From assembly GCF_001530125.1 (NCBI RefSeq), contig NZ_LDUG01000025.1, positions 135,888 to 199,887 of the forward strand: DNA of 64,000 nucleotides. Reading direction: 5' to 3'. This DNA comes from Thiobacillus denitrificans. GTDB taxonomy: Bacteria; Pseudomonadota; Gammaproteobacteria; Burkholderiales; Thiobacillaceae. Below the pieces are notes generated by a model. The model saw nothing but the letters and a program-made list of their open reading frames with translations, made no database searches and had not been told where the DNA came from. Shown piece after piece: positions 31,400-39,922 of this stretch. A program made the position numbers and the translations under genes. How positions within the stretch are numbered: the first letter of the stretch is position 1; each line of letters opens with the position of its first letter.

Positions 31400-33181
31400 A
31401 TGTGCGGCATTGCAGGTGAATTCCGGTTCGACAACACGGCGCCCGATGCGGCGGCGATGGCGCGCATGCTGGCGAAGCTGGAACGGCGCGGGCCCGACGC
31501 CGAAGGCCAGCACGCCGACGGCGCGGTGCGCCTGGGTCACCGGCGGCTGGCGATCATCGACCTGTCACCACGTTCGCGGCAGCCGATGCTCGACGCCGCC
31601 AGCGGCACCGCGCTGGTGTTCAACGGCACGATCTACAATTATCCGGAACTGCGCGCTGAACTGATCGGGCGCGGCCATGTTTTCCATTCCGACGGCGACA
31701 CCGAAGTCATCCTGCGCGCGTACCTGGAATGGGGCGAAGCCTGCATCGAGCGCTTGCACGGCATGTTCGCGTTCGCCATCTGGAACCGCGAAACGCTGTT
31801 CCTGGCACGCGACCGCCTCGGCATCAAGCCGCTGTACTACAGCGAAAACCTCGGCTGCTTCCGCTTCGCCTCGACCCCGCAGGCGCTGCAGGCGGCGGGC
31901 GGCGTCGACACCAGCATCGACGCGGTGGCCCTGCACCACCTGTTCACCCTGCATGCGGTGGTGCCGGCGCCACGCACGATTTTCAACGGCGTCCGCAAGC
32001 TCGCCCCCGGCACCACGCTGACGGTGAATGCGCGCGGCGAACTCAGCCACCGGAAATACTGGTCGCTACAGGCGCAACGTCCGGCCGTGCCGGCTGTCCA
32101 ATCAGAATGGGGCGAGGCCGAATGGACCGAGGCCATCCACGACAGCCTCAGGCAGGCAGTGAAAAAGCGGATCGAGATCGCCGACGTCAAGGTCGGTGTG
32201 CTGCTCTCGGGGGGGCTCGATTCGAGCCTGCTGGTGGCCTTGCTGGCCGAGCAGGGCGTGCCCGACCTGATGACGTTTTCGGTCGGCTTCGAGGACCAGC
32301 CGGAAGAGCGCGGCAACGAGTTCGAATACTCCGACCCGGTGGCCGCGATGTACGGCACGCGCCACCACAAGTACCTGATCCCCAATTCCGAAGTGCTGCG
32401 CCGCCTGCCCGAGGCGGTGGATCAGATGTCCGAGCCGATGTTCGCGCAGGACGCGGTGGCGTTCTATCTGCTGGCCGAGCAGGTCAGCAAGACGGTCAAG
32501 GTGGTGCAGAGCGGGCAGGGCGCGGACGAGGTGTTCGGCGGCTATTTCTGGTATCCGCTGATGGCGGCGGAAACGTCGGGCAGCCCGCTGGAGCGCTTCC
32601 GCAGCCATTACTTCGACCGCGATCACGACGAGTTTCTGCAAACGGTGATGCCGGCGTATCACGGCCCCGACTACACGGCGGAAATGATCGCCGCGCATCT
32701 GGCGGAACCTTTTGCCGATGAGTTCATCGATCAGGTGCTGCGCATGGACACGACCATGCTGATCACCGACGATCCGGTGAAACGGGTCGACAACATGACG
32801 ATGGCGTGGGGGCTGGAAGCGCGCGTGCCCTTTCTCGATCACCAGCTGGTCGAACTGGCGGCGTCGATGCCGCCCGGGCTGAAGCTGGCATCCGGCGGCA
32901 AGCACGTGCTGAAAAAAATCGCGCGCGGGCGGGTGCCGGATGCGGTGATCGACCGCAAGAAAGGCTATTTCCCCGTGCCCGCACTCAAATTTGTCCGCGG
33001 AGATTTTTTGAACTTCATGCAGGACATTCTCAATTCGCAGGCTTGCCGCGAACGCGGTCTATACAACCGCGCCTACGTGAACAAACTGCTGGATGCCCCG
33101 GAACAGCACCACACCCGCATTCAGGGCAGCAAGCTGTGGCATCTGGCGCTACTGGAATACTGGCTGCAAAAACATGCGTAA
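31400..33181 (+). CDS. Asparagine-synthase-like amidotransferase (NAGGN/trio type)
   Basis: This 593-residue protein has an N-terminal class II glutaminase with catalytic Cys2 (MCGIAGEFRFD) and GHRRLAIIDL. A synthetase domain carries the PP-loop LLSGGLDSS (about residues 268-276) and QGADEVFGGYFWYP. Length and the MCGIAGEFRFD opening fit the amidotransferase that makes the osmolyte N-acetylglutaminylglutamine amide better than AsnB for asparagine. The usual partner genes (a GNAT-peptide synthase and an M42-type peptidase) are not adjacent. AAGGTGAAGG precedes ATG 31400. Confidence 0.75.
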   Translation: MCGIAGEFRFDNTAPDAAAMARMLAKLERRGPDAEGQHADGAVRLGHRRLAIIDLSPRSRQPMLDAASGTALVFNGTIYNYPELRAELIGRGHVFHSDGDTEVILRAYLEWGEACIERLHGMFAFAIWNRETLFLARDRLGIKPLYYSENLGCFRFASTPQALQAAGGVDTSIDAVALHHLFTLHAVVPAPRTIFNGVRKLAPGTTLTVNARGELSHRKYWSLQAQRPAVPAVQSEWGEAEWTEAIHDSLRQAVKKRIEIADVKVGVLLSGGLDSSLLVALLAEQGVPDLMTFSVGFEDQPEERGNEFEYSDPVAAMYGTRHHKYLIPNSEVLRRLPEAVDQMSEPMFAQDAVAFYLLAEQVSKTVKVVQSGQGADEVFGGYFWYPLMAAETSGSPLERFRSHYFDRDHDEFLQTVMPAYHGPDYTAEMIAAHLAEPFADEFIDQVLRMDTTMLITDDPVKRVDNMTMAWGLEARVPFLDHQLVELAASMPPGLKLASGGKHVLKKIARGRVPDAVIDRKKGYFPVPALKFVRGDFLNFMQDILNSQACRERGLYNRAYVNKLLDAPEQHHTRIQGSKLWHLALLEYWLQKHA

Positions 33182-34430
33182 ACTTTTCTTCCTGCTGTCC
33201 TTGCTGGTGGTGTCTCCCGCCCATGCCTACGCCGATTTTGAAGTCTGGCTCGCCGGTTTCCGTCAGGAAGCCGAAGCGCAGGGCATTTCCGAGGCTACGC
33301 TCGATGCCGCGCTGACCGGCATCACCCCGGTCGAGCGCGTGGTCGAGCTCGACCGTCGCCAGCCCGAGTTCCTGCAAACCTTTGCCGATTATCTGGGGCT
33401 GCGCGTCACCGCGAGCCGGGTCGCGCGCGGCCAGACGTTGATGGCCGAACACGCCGCGCTGCTCGATGCGGTCGAACAGCAGTACGGGGTTCCGAAAGCC
33501 GTGCTGGTGTCATTCTGGGGGCTGGAAACCAACTACGGCTCCACCCTCGGCAACCACAACATTCCGGCGAGCCTCGCCACGCTCGCCTATGACGGGCGCC
33601 GCAGCGCGTTCTTCCGCGGCCAGCTGCTCGACGCGCTGCGCATCATCGACGCCGGGCATGTCAGCGCGATCGACATGAAGGGCTCATGGGCGGGCGCGAT
33701 GGGGCACATGCAGTTCATGCCGTCGACCTTCCGCGCCTATGCGGTCGACGGCGACGGCGATGCCCGCATCGACCTGTGGCAATCGATTCCCGACGCCCTG
33801 CACTCGGGCGCGAACTACCTCAAACGCGCAGGCTGGCGCACAGGCGAGCCGGTGACCATCGAGGTGCGGCCACCGCAAGACTTCGACTGGCGCCGCGCGA
33901 GCATCGCCAATCGTTTGCCGGTGGCGCAATGGGCGGCGCTCGGCGTGAAGCCGGTGGACGGCAGCCCGCTGCCGACCGTTGCCGGCCGCTCGGCGATCGT
34001 GCTGCCACAGGGCTGGCAGGGGCCAGCTTTCATGGTGTTCGACAACTTCGACGTGGTGATGCGCTGGAACCGCTCGGTGAATTACGCGCTGGCGGTGGCG
34101 CAGCTGGCGCAACAGGTCGCGGGCGGCGACGGCCTGGCCGTGCAGGCGGGCGAAGCGGGTGCACTGGGCACGGCGCAACTGCAAGCGCTGCAGCGGGCAT
34201 TGAACGAATTGGGCTTCAACGCTGGCGCGGCGGACGGCCTGCTCGGCCCGCGTACGCAAACCGCCATCCGGCAATATCAGGCCATGCACCAACTGCCGGT
34301 CGACGGCTACCCCGCGCCCAGCGTGCTGGCGCACGTCGAGCAAACCCACGCTGCCGCAGCGGCAGCGGGCACCCTCATCCTGGCGCCTGAGCCCACCTTT
34401 GCCGATCCGGCTGCTGATTCAGGGGAATGA
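33174..34430 (+). CDS. Lytic murein transglycosylase (MltB type) with peptidoglycan-binding domain
   Basis: This 418-residue periplasmic enzyme has a signal peptide (MRKLFFLLSLLVVSPAHAYA) and an MltB-type transglycosylase domain with catalytic Glu118 in SFWGLETNYGSTLGNHNIPA. MGHMQFMPSTFRAYAVDGDG and DALHSGANYLKRAGW follow. The C-terminal domain (about residues 335-395; LQRALNELGFNAGAADGLLG) is a PG_binding_1 fold. It cleaves glycan strands non-hydrolytically. The start overlaps the amidotransferase stop by 8 bp. No lipobox Cys is seen, so it is soluble rather than anchored. Confidence 0.9.
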   Translation: MRKLFFLLSLLVVSPAHAYADFEVWLAGFRQEAEAQGISEATLDAALTGITPVERVVELDRRQPEFLQTFADYLGLRVTASRVARGQTLMAEHAALLDAVEQQYGVPKAVLVSFWGLETNYGSTLGNHNIPASLATLAYDGRRSAFFRGQLLDALRIIDAGHVSAIDMKGSWAGAMGHMQFMPSTFRAYAVDGDGDARIDLWQSIPDALHSGANYLKRAGWRTGEPVTIEVRPPQDFDWRRASIANRLPVAQWAALGVKPVDGSPLPTVAGRSAIVLPQGWQGPAFMVFDNFDVVMRWNRSVNYALAVAQLAQQVAGGDGLAVQAGEAGALGTAQLQALQRALNELGFNAGAADGLLGPRTQTAIRQYQAMHQLPVDGYPAPSVLAHVEQTHAAAAAAGTLILAPEPTFADPAADSGE

Positions 34431-34431
34431 C

Positions 34432-34803
34432 GTGAGCGATGCGCGCAATGTGTTGGGCAGTCTGCTGCAGCTGTGCAGCGTGTCGCCGATGACCGGCTTT
34501 GTGCGTGACGGCGTCTGCCACACCGGGCCGCAGGACATCGGCAGCCACACCGTGTGCGTGCAGATGACCGACGCTTTCCTCGACTATTCGCTGCAGCGCG
34601 GCAACGACCTCGTCACCCCGGTGCCGGAATACGGTTTCCCCGGTCTGAAGGCGGGTGACCGCTGGTGCGTGTGCGCCACGCGCTGGCTGGACGCGGCCGA
34701 AGCGGGCGTCGCGCCGCCTGTGGTGCTCGACGCCACTCACGTGCGCGCGTTGCAGAGCGTCGCGCTGGCCGACCTGCAGTACCACGCCCTGCAGACCGCA
34801 TGA
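34432..34803 (+). CDS. DUF2237 family protein
   Basis: This 123-residue protein (VSDARNVLGSLLQLCSVSPM, then TGFVRDGVCHTGPQDIGSHT, VCVQMTDAFLDYSLQRGNDL, GFPGLKAGDRWCVCATRW) matches DUF2237, a conserved cytoplasmic family of unknown function with invariant Cys and His residues. GTG 34432 is chosen because AGGGGA lies about 6 nt upstream; this start is just past the transglycosylase stop. The stop overlaps the next gene by four bases. Confidence 0.8.
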   Translation: MSDARNVLGSLLQLCSVSPMTGFVRDGVCHTGPQDIGSHTVCVQMTDAFLDYSLQRGNDLVTPVPEYGFPGLKAGDRWCVCATRWLDAAEAGVAPPVVLDATHVRALQSVALADLQYHALQTA

Positions 34804-35174
34804 GCCTGCAATGCTGGAAATGCGGCGCCAGCCTGGCCGGCATGTTGCTGCCGCTGTCACGCCGCGAAACCTGCCCCAGCTGCCACGCTGATCTGCATGC
34901 GTGCAAAATGTGCCGCCACTTTGACGCGCACCGCGCCGGCCAGTGCCGCGAAATGGCGGCCGAACGCGTCGCCGACAAGGTGCGCGCCAACGATTGCGGC
35001 TGGTTCGTGCCGCGGCCGGAAGCCTACAAGGGCGGCGGCGCGGCGATGGCGCAGGCCAGCCGCGGCGCGCTCGATGCGCTGTTTTCGAGTCAGTCTGGCG
35101 CGAATCAAGCCGGCGGCAGCGAAACCGCCAAACCCGCGCCGCCCACTTTGCTAGACGACCTGTTCAAGAAATAG
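34800..35174 (+). CDS. Zinc-ribbon small protein
   Basis: This 124-residue protein starts MSLQCWKCGASLAGM and has two CxxC knuckles in the first 40 residues (CWKC and CPSCHADLHACKMC), with a further FDAHRAGQCRE His/Cys. A DCGWFVPRPEAYKGG segment follows and then a low-complexity tail. It is probably a Zn-binding protein of unknown role, seen beside DUF2237 in related genomes as far as I recall. ATG 34800 overlaps the DUF2237 stop. Its 3' end overlaps the convergent EamA gene by 11 bp. Confidence 0.7.
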   Translation: MSLQCWKCGASLAGMLLPLSRRETCPSCHADLHACKMCRHFDAHRAGQCREMAAERVADKVRANDCGWFVPRPEAYKGGGAAMAQASRGALDALFSSQSGANQAGGSETAKPAPPTLLDDLFKK

Positions 35175-36054
35175 CCGGCTGGCGCAACTGCCGCAGCGCC
35201 TGCCATTCATACAGCAGCAGCCCCGCGCCGATCAGCGCAATGCCGGCCCAGCCGCGGGCCGGAATGAATTCGGCGTTGAGCGTCTGCCCCAGCAGCAGCG
35301 CCGCCACCGGCGTCACCAGCATGATCAGTGCGACCCGTCCGGCGTCGAGATGCTTGATCACGTAGTAATACAGCGTGAAGCCCACCACCGACCCCAGCAC
35401 CCCGAGATAGACGATGGCGGCACCGGCGCGCAGCGTGGTGTCGGGCGGCAGGCGCGCGGAATCGGCGATCAGCCAGGCCAGCACGAAAAGCGGTGTTGCC
35501 ACGCCGAGCGAGCCGCTGGTGATGGCGAGCGCCGAGACGCGCACATTCAACCGCTTGATCCACACCAGGCCCAGCGCCTGCACCGTCATCCCCGCCAGCA
35601 CCGCGAGCGTGCCCAGCGTGGCGCGGCCGTCGCCCGGCCACGGCTGGCCGAAAATGAGCCACAGCCCGGCCAGCGCCAGCCCCAGGCCGGCAATGCGAAT
35701 CGGCGTGAGCGTGCGCTCACTCAACCACAGCGCGGCGAACACCCCCGTCACCAGCGGCGACAGCCCGAAAATGACCGAAATCAGCCCAGACGGAATGTGC
35801 AGCGCCCCCCAATAGGTGAGCAGCATCGCCACGAACATCGACAGACCGCTGATCGCATACAGCCGCCGCGCGGCCGCGGTGAACGGAAACGCGGTGCGGG
35901 TGGCGAAGAGCAGCAGCAGGCAGATCGCCAGCCCGATCAGCATCCGCGCCATCACCGCGAAGCTGAAACTGGCCCCCTGCGCGCTCCATTGAATCGCCAG
36001 CGGCGTGGTCGACCAGATGAGGATGACGCCCAGATAGGCAACGGGGACGGACAT
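35164..36054 (-). CDS. EamA/DMT-family transporter
   Basis: This 296-residue protein has ten predicted membrane helices in two EamA repeats: YLGVILIWSTTPLAIQWSAQ at the start, SGLISVIFGLSPLVTGVFAA in the first half and VYLGVLGSVVGFTLYYYVIK and LLGQTLNAEFIPARGWAGIA in the second. Cargo is unknown; relatives export amino acids, nucleosides or drugs. Unlike the exporter at 8.5 kb, it has no His-rich tail. Stop overlaps the zinc-ribbon gene by 11 bp on the opposite strand. Confidence 0.85.
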   Translation of the reverse strand: MSVPVAYLGVILIWSTTPLAIQWSAQGASFSFAVMARMLIGLAICLLLLFATRTAFPFTAAARRLYAISGLSMFVAMLLTYWGALHIPSGLISVIFGLSPLVTGVFAALWLSERTLTPIRIAGLGLALAGLWLIFGQPWPGDGRATLGTLAVLAGMTVQALGLVWIKRLNVRVSALAITSGSLGVATPLFVLAWLIADSARLPPDTTLRAGAAIVYLGVLGSVVGFTLYYYVIKHLDAGRVALIMLVTPVAALLLGQTLNAEFIPARGWAGIALIGAGLLLYEWQALRQLRQPAIS

Positions 36055-36103
36055 GGATGGGCGCGAATGCTCAGGTAGGTGGACTTTCAGTAGATACCGA
36101 TGA

Positions 36104-36156
36104 GCGCAGCGTTATCCGCCGAATGCGAGCCTCTCATACGGCGGATTACGCTGCGC
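36104..36156. repeat. Intergenic hairpin repeat
   Basis: GCGCAGCGTTATCCGCCG (36104-36121) and CGGCGGATTACGCTGCGC (36139-36156) form an 18-bp stem with one mismatch around a 17-nt loop. The sequence type GCGGATTACGCTGCGC is a familiar intergenic repeat in proteobacteria. It lies between two leftward genes, 15 bp from the Trx-HEAT stop, with no T-run, so it is unlikely to be a terminator. Confidence 0.7.
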
Positions 36157-36170
36157 TAATCCTACGCGGG

Positions 36171-36803
36171 CTAACCTGAAATATTTTGCAAGCTCTCCGC
36201 CGCGATCTCGCGCACGTCGGCATCCTCGTCCGTCAGCCGCGCGTCCAGCCACGGACGCGCGGCCGCATCCCCGCTCAGCCCCAGATAATGGCAAGCGTCC
36301 GCCCGCACCCGCGCGTCTTCATGTTGCGACAGTTCACCCAAACGCGGCAGCAGCGCACGCAGGGTGTCGCTGCCGGCAAAATTTTCCAGCAACACCCCCG
36401 CACCCAGCCGCACGTTGAGGCTGGCGTCCACATTGCCGATGATCGGCAGCACGGCGGCCAGCAGGGCGGGGGCAGATTCGATCATCGCCTGCGCTTTGGG
36501 CAACTGGCCTTCCTTCAACAGCATGTGAAAATAATCGGCCATACCCGTCTCGCTGTCGGCCTTGGCCGCCCACTCGGCGAGCTCGGCCTTGGCGTGGACA
36601 CCGGCCAGTTCGATGCGGCCGATGCGCAGCCACGGCACCGAGCGCACGCCGAGCGCTTGCCCCACCTCGGGGTGCTGCTCCAGATTGACCGCCTCCAGGC
36701 GGCCGACCGTGCCCTGCTTCACCAGCTCGGCCAGCGCGGTGAGCATCGCCGGGCAGTGCGGGCAATGGGTGGAAATCAGCAGCAGGGCGTCGGGTGCGGG
36801 CAT
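36171..36803 (-). CDS. Thioredoxin-fold protein with C-terminal HEAT repeats
   Basis: This 210-residue protein starts MPAPDALLLISTHCPHCPAM, with a CPHC redox motif at residues 14-17, then a compact thioredoxin-like fold to about residue 80 including SVPWLRI (cis-Pro). About residues 110-208 are HEAT-like repeats (LGAGVLLENFAGSDTLRALL, HEDARVRADACHYLGLSGD, DVREIAAESLQ). It probably acts as a redox or scaffold protein. I start at ATG 36803; the longer frame adds 27 residues that run into the divergent gene. Promoters for both must lie in 36804-36858. Confidence 0.75.
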   Translation of the reverse strand: MPAPDALLLISTHCPHCPAMLTALAELVKQGTVGRLEAVNLEQHPEVGQALGVRSVPWLRIGRIELAGVHAKAELAEWAAKADSETGMADYFHMLLKEGQLPKAQAMIESAPALLAAVLPIIGNVDASLNVRLGAGVLLENFAGSDTLRALLPRLGELSQHEDARVRADACHYLGLSGDAAARPWLDARLTDEDADVREIAAESLQNISG

Positions 36804-36858
36804 GGGCGATTGGTCGAATGCGATTGGTTGAATGGCGGCGTGGCAGGATAATGGCTGC

Positions 36859-37497
36859 ATGGAATTTACCATTCTCCCCGTCACTCCGTATCAACAGAAC
36901 TGCTCGCTGGTGTGGGATGCCGATGGCCGCGCGGCGCTGATCGACCCCGGCGGCGAGGCCGAACGCCTGCTGGCGGAAGTTGCTGCGCGCGGACTTACGC
37001 TGGAAAAAGTCCTGCTGACCCACGGCCATCTCGACCACGTCGGCGCGGCGGCGGAACTGCGCGATGCGCTCGGCATCCCCCTCATCGGCCCGCAGCGCGA
37101 GGAGCAGTTCTGGCTCGACCTGTTACCGCAGCAGGCCGAGCTGTTCGGCTTTCCACCCGCGCTGGCGTTCACCCCCGACCAGTGGCTGGAGGACGGCGAC
37201 CGGGTGGACGTCGGCAGCCTGCGCTTCGACGTGTTGCATTGTCCCGGCCACACCCCCGGCCATGTGGTGTTCTACCAGCCGCAGGCGCGGCTCGCCTTCG
37301 TCGGCGACGTGCTGTTCAAGGGCTCGATCGGCCGCACCGATTTTCCGCGCGGCGATCACGCAGCGCTGCTGGCCGCCATTCGCGACAAGCTATTCCCGCT
37401 TGGCGATGACGTGCGCTTCGTGCCGGGGCACGGCGCCATGTCCACTTTCGGACATGAACGTCGCGAGAACCCCTTCGTTGACCTAGCGTCAGACTGA
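36859..37497 (+). CDS. MBL-fold metallohydrolase (YcbL/glyoxalase II-like)
   Basis: This 212-residue protein has a complete metal site: THGHLDH at residues 54-60 (His55, His57, Asp59, His60), HCPGHTPGHVVFY, VGDVLFKGSIGRTDF and VPGHGAMSTFGHE. It matches YcbL-type enzymes, which hydrolyse thioesters such as S-lactoylglutathione, though substrates differ. ATG 36859 (MEFTILPVTPY) is chosen; the earlier in-frame ATG at 36832 lies in the divergent promoter. Followed 40 bp later by the rhodanese-MBL gene. Confidence 0.85.
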   Translation: MEFTILPVTPYQQNCSLVWDADGRAALIDPGGEAERLLAEVAARGLTLEKVLLTHGHLDHVGAAAELRDALGIPLIGPQREEQFWLDLLPQQAELFGFPPALAFTPDQWLEDGDRVDVGSLRFDVLHCPGHTPGHVVFYQPQARLAFVGDVLFKGSIGRTDFPRGDHAALLAAIRDKLFPLGDDVRFVPGHGAMSTFGHERRENPFVDLASD

Positions 37498-37537
37498 CAT
37501 CCGCCCTGCGGGCCACAAAAAATTAAAGGAGTCTGAC

Positions 37538-38899
37538 ATGAAGCCTTCGTATTTCCCGTTTTCCCTGCTCTGTGCGGCCTTGCTGCTTCCTGCCGCAGCA
37601 CAGGCGCAAAATCTGACTGCCATCGTCAATCCTCCACCCGAGGCGCCATCGCTCACGCAGGCCGCGCAAGGCGTGCTGGATGCGGTGAATAAACGCGTGC
37701 CGCAATTGGACACCCAAGGCCTGCTGGCGCAGCTGAAAGCGCAGCCGACAACCGTTGTCATCGATGTGCGCTCTCCCGCCGAGCTGAACCTGTCGGGCTA
37801 TATCGACGCGCCGCTTTTTTTCAATATCGATCGCGGATTTCTTGAATATCAGATCGAGGCGCGCGTGCCGGACAAGGCCACGCCCATCGTCGTTTATTGC
37901 GGTGTCAACCAGCGCAGCCCGCTGGCAGCCGAAACGCTGATGAAGCTCGGCTACAAGAACGTGAAGAACTACCGCGACGGCTTCTTCAATTGGAAGCGCG
38001 CCGGCCTGCCGATCCAGCAATTCGACAAGGCGCCTACATCCTTCCTGTACGACCTGCCGCAGGAAATCATCCCCGGCGTGTGGTCGGCGATCGGCGCCAC
38101 CGCGCCGGGCACCTACGTGAACGCCGGCCACAACAACAACCTGTCGTTTGTCATCACCGACGACGGCGTGCTGGTGGTGAACGCCGGCGACAACTATCTG
38201 CTGGCGCAAAGCCTGCACGAGGAAATCAAGAAGCGCACCAAGCAGCCGGTGAAATACGTGGTGCTGGAAAACAGCCAGGGCCACGCCATGCTCGGCGCCA
38301 ACTACTGGAAGGAACAGGGCGTCACCATCATCGCCCACCGCGACACAGCGAAGCAGATGGAAAAGACCGGCTACGACGTGCTGGCGGGCATGCGCAACCG
38401 CGCACGCGACAAGGCGTTCAAGACCGAGTTCGTGATGCCCGACAAGCTCTACGACGACAAACTCGAGCTGAAAATGGGCTCGTGGAATTTGCAGATCCTG
38501 CACCTCGGCCCCTCGCACAGCCACGGCGACACCATGGTGTGGCTGCCCGAGAAGAAACTGGTGATCGCCGGCGACACCGCCTTCCACATCCGCATGCTGC
38601 CCATTTTCGAGGACACCGACACCGCCAAGTGGGTCGAGACCTGGGACACCTTCGAGGCGCTGGGCGCCGATATTGTCATCCCCGGCCACGGCGGGCCGAC
38701 CGACATGGCCACCGTGCGCAAGTGGACGCACGATTACCTGGTGCACCTGCGCGCGAAAGTCGCCGAAGTCGTCAAGGCCGGCGGCTCGCTCGACGACGCC
38801 TACAAGGTCGACCAGTCGGCCTACATGCACCTGCACACTGCCGATGAGCTTGCGCGCAGCAACGCCGGGCGGGTTTTTCGGGCGATGGAGTTCGAATAG
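37538..38899 (+). CDS. Exported rhodanese-MBL fusion protein with degenerate first metal motif
   Basis: This 453-residue protein has a signal peptide (about residues 1-23, ending AQAQ). A rhodanese domain at about 65-160 has active Cys121 in VYCGVNQRSPLA. An MBL-fold domain follows at about 175-420. The second half of the metal site is intact: HSHGD at 327-331, AGD346 and PGH384. The first motif, normally HxHxDH, reads ENSQGH at 244-249, leaving only His249. The rhodanese lies N-terminal, whereas in the familiar persulfide-dioxygenase fusions it is C-terminal. A periplasmic role in sulfane-sulfur or thiol chemistry is likely; the reaction is unknown. Confidence 0.75.
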   Translation: MKPSYFPFSLLCAALLLPAAAQAQNLTAIVNPPPEAPSLTQAAQGVLDAVNKRVPQLDTQGLLAQLKAQPTTVVIDVRSPAELNLSGYIDAPLFFNIDRGFLEYQIEARVPDKATPIVVYCGVNQRSPLAAETLMKLGYKNVKNYRDGFFNWKRAGLPIQQFDKAPTSFLYDLPQEIIPGVWSAIGATAPGTYVNAGHNNNLSFVITDDGVLVVNAGDNYLLAQSLHEEIKKRTKQPVKYVVLENSQGHAMLGANYWKEQGVTIIAHRDTAKQMEKTGYDVLAGMRNRARDKAFKTEFVMPDKLYDDKLELKMGSWNLQILHLGPSHSHGDTMVWLPEKKLVIAGDTAFHIRMLPIFEDTDTAKWVETWDTFEALGADIVIPGHGGPTDMATVRKWTHDYLVHLRAKVAEVVKAGGSLDDAYKVDQSAYMHLHTADELARSNAGRVFRAMEFE

Positions 38900-38938
38900 T
38901 AGGAGGCTCGCCCCGGGCCGATGCCGTGGTGTATGCAT

Positions 38939-38975
38939 GGGTGCGAAAATCGCGGCGAGGGCGCCGCTCCCACAG
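38939..38975 (-). repeat. Dispersed repeat, copy 2 (partner at 93-128)
   Basis: Read on the minus strand this is CTGTGGGAGCGGCGCCC followed by TCGCCGCGATTTTCGCACC. It shares order and most bases with 93-128. It sits in the 103-bp gap between the rhodanese-MBL stop and the convergent ureohydrolase stop. Confidence 0.5.
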
Positions 38976-39002
38976 GATGTGGGGGTTCGGCCTCGGGCCG
39001 GC

Positions 39003-39896
39003 TTATTTCAGCGGCGTGATCGCGTCGACCAGCGCGCCGGCGGCGTCGGCGGTGGCGTGACCGCGATCGCGGCGCGGGTTGTACTCGACGATTTCCATCG
39101 CCACGAAAGCCGGGTCGCCGCGCAGTTGCGACAAGGCAGCGGCGAGTTCGGCGCGGCGCAGCCCGCCCGGCACCGGGGTGCCGACGCCCGGCTCTTCTTC
39201 CGGGTCGAGCGCATCCAGATCCACGCTCACACCGAAGCCGACGGTGCCCTGCCGCACAATGGCGAGCGCCTCGTCGAATACTTCGGCCAGCCCGCGTCGG
39301 CGGATTTCATCCATGTCGAACACCCGCACGCCCAGTTGCTGCAGCAGCACGGCCTCGCCCGCCTCGAAGCTGCGCACGCCGATCAGGCACACGTGCTCGG
39401 GGCGCAGCTTGGCTTCGGGTCCGTCGATCGCGGTGAGCGCCGCGTCGCCGTGGCCGAGCAGCGCGGCCAGCGGCATGCCGTGGATCTGCCCGCTCGGCGT
39501 GGTGGCAAAGGTGTGGCTGTCCATGTGGGCGTCGATCCAGATCAGGCCAATTGGCCCGCGGTCGGCCAGCGCGCGATGCACCCCGCTCCAGGTGCCGATC
39601 GCGCAGGAATGGTCGCCACCCACCACCAGCGGAAAATTTCCTGTTTGCAGCACCGCCTCCACTTCAGCGGCCAGCCGCGCACTCAGCGCGGCCACCGCAT
39701 GCAGCGGCGTGTCCCGCGCTTCGCGCGGCACGCGCAGGATCGCGTCCCACGCCACGTGCTGCAGCGGCGTGGCGTGGAATACGCGGTAACGGCGTAGCGC
39801 GTCCGGCCCCTCGGCGCAGCCCGGGTCGGGCGCACCGGCGCAACTGGCGGCGCCGATGACGATGATGCTGCGAGGTGAAGAGGAAGCCGACTTCAT
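39003..39896 (-). CDS. Arginase/agmatinase family ureohydrolase
   Basis: This 297-residue enzyme has both Mn ligands sets: GGDHSCAIG, IDAHMDSHT (Asp-His-Asp) and SVDLDALDPEEEPGVGTPVP. It would release urea from arginine, agmatine or a guanidino acid. The gene sits 26 bp downstream of a GabD-type dehydrogenase. This makes 4-guanidinobutyrate to GABA, then on via succinic semialdehyde, a reasonable pathway, but arginase sequence classes are not separable by eye. It is convergent with the rhodanese-MBL gene. Confidence 0.85.
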   Translation of the reverse strand: MKSASSSPRSIIVIGAASCAGAPDPGCAEGPDALRRYRVFHATPLQHVAWDAILRVPREARDTPLHAVAALSARLAAEVEAVLQTGNFPLVVGGDHSCAIGTWSGVHRALADRGPIGLIWIDAHMDSHTFATTPSGQIHGMPLAALLGHGDAALTAIDGPEAKLRPEHVCLIGVRSFEAGEAVLLQQLGVRVFDMDEIRRRGLAEVFDEALAIVRQGTVGFGVSVDLDALDPEEEPGVGTPVPGGLRRAELAAALSQLRGDPAFVAMEIVEYNPRRDRGHATADAAGALVDAITPLK

Positions 39897-39922
39897 GCTG
39901 TTTGCCTGGCAGGCACCAAGGC

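Noticed and set aside
36104-36156. Terminator at the 18-bp hairpin
   Set aside because: No T-run on either strand after the stem; treated as an intergenic repeat.
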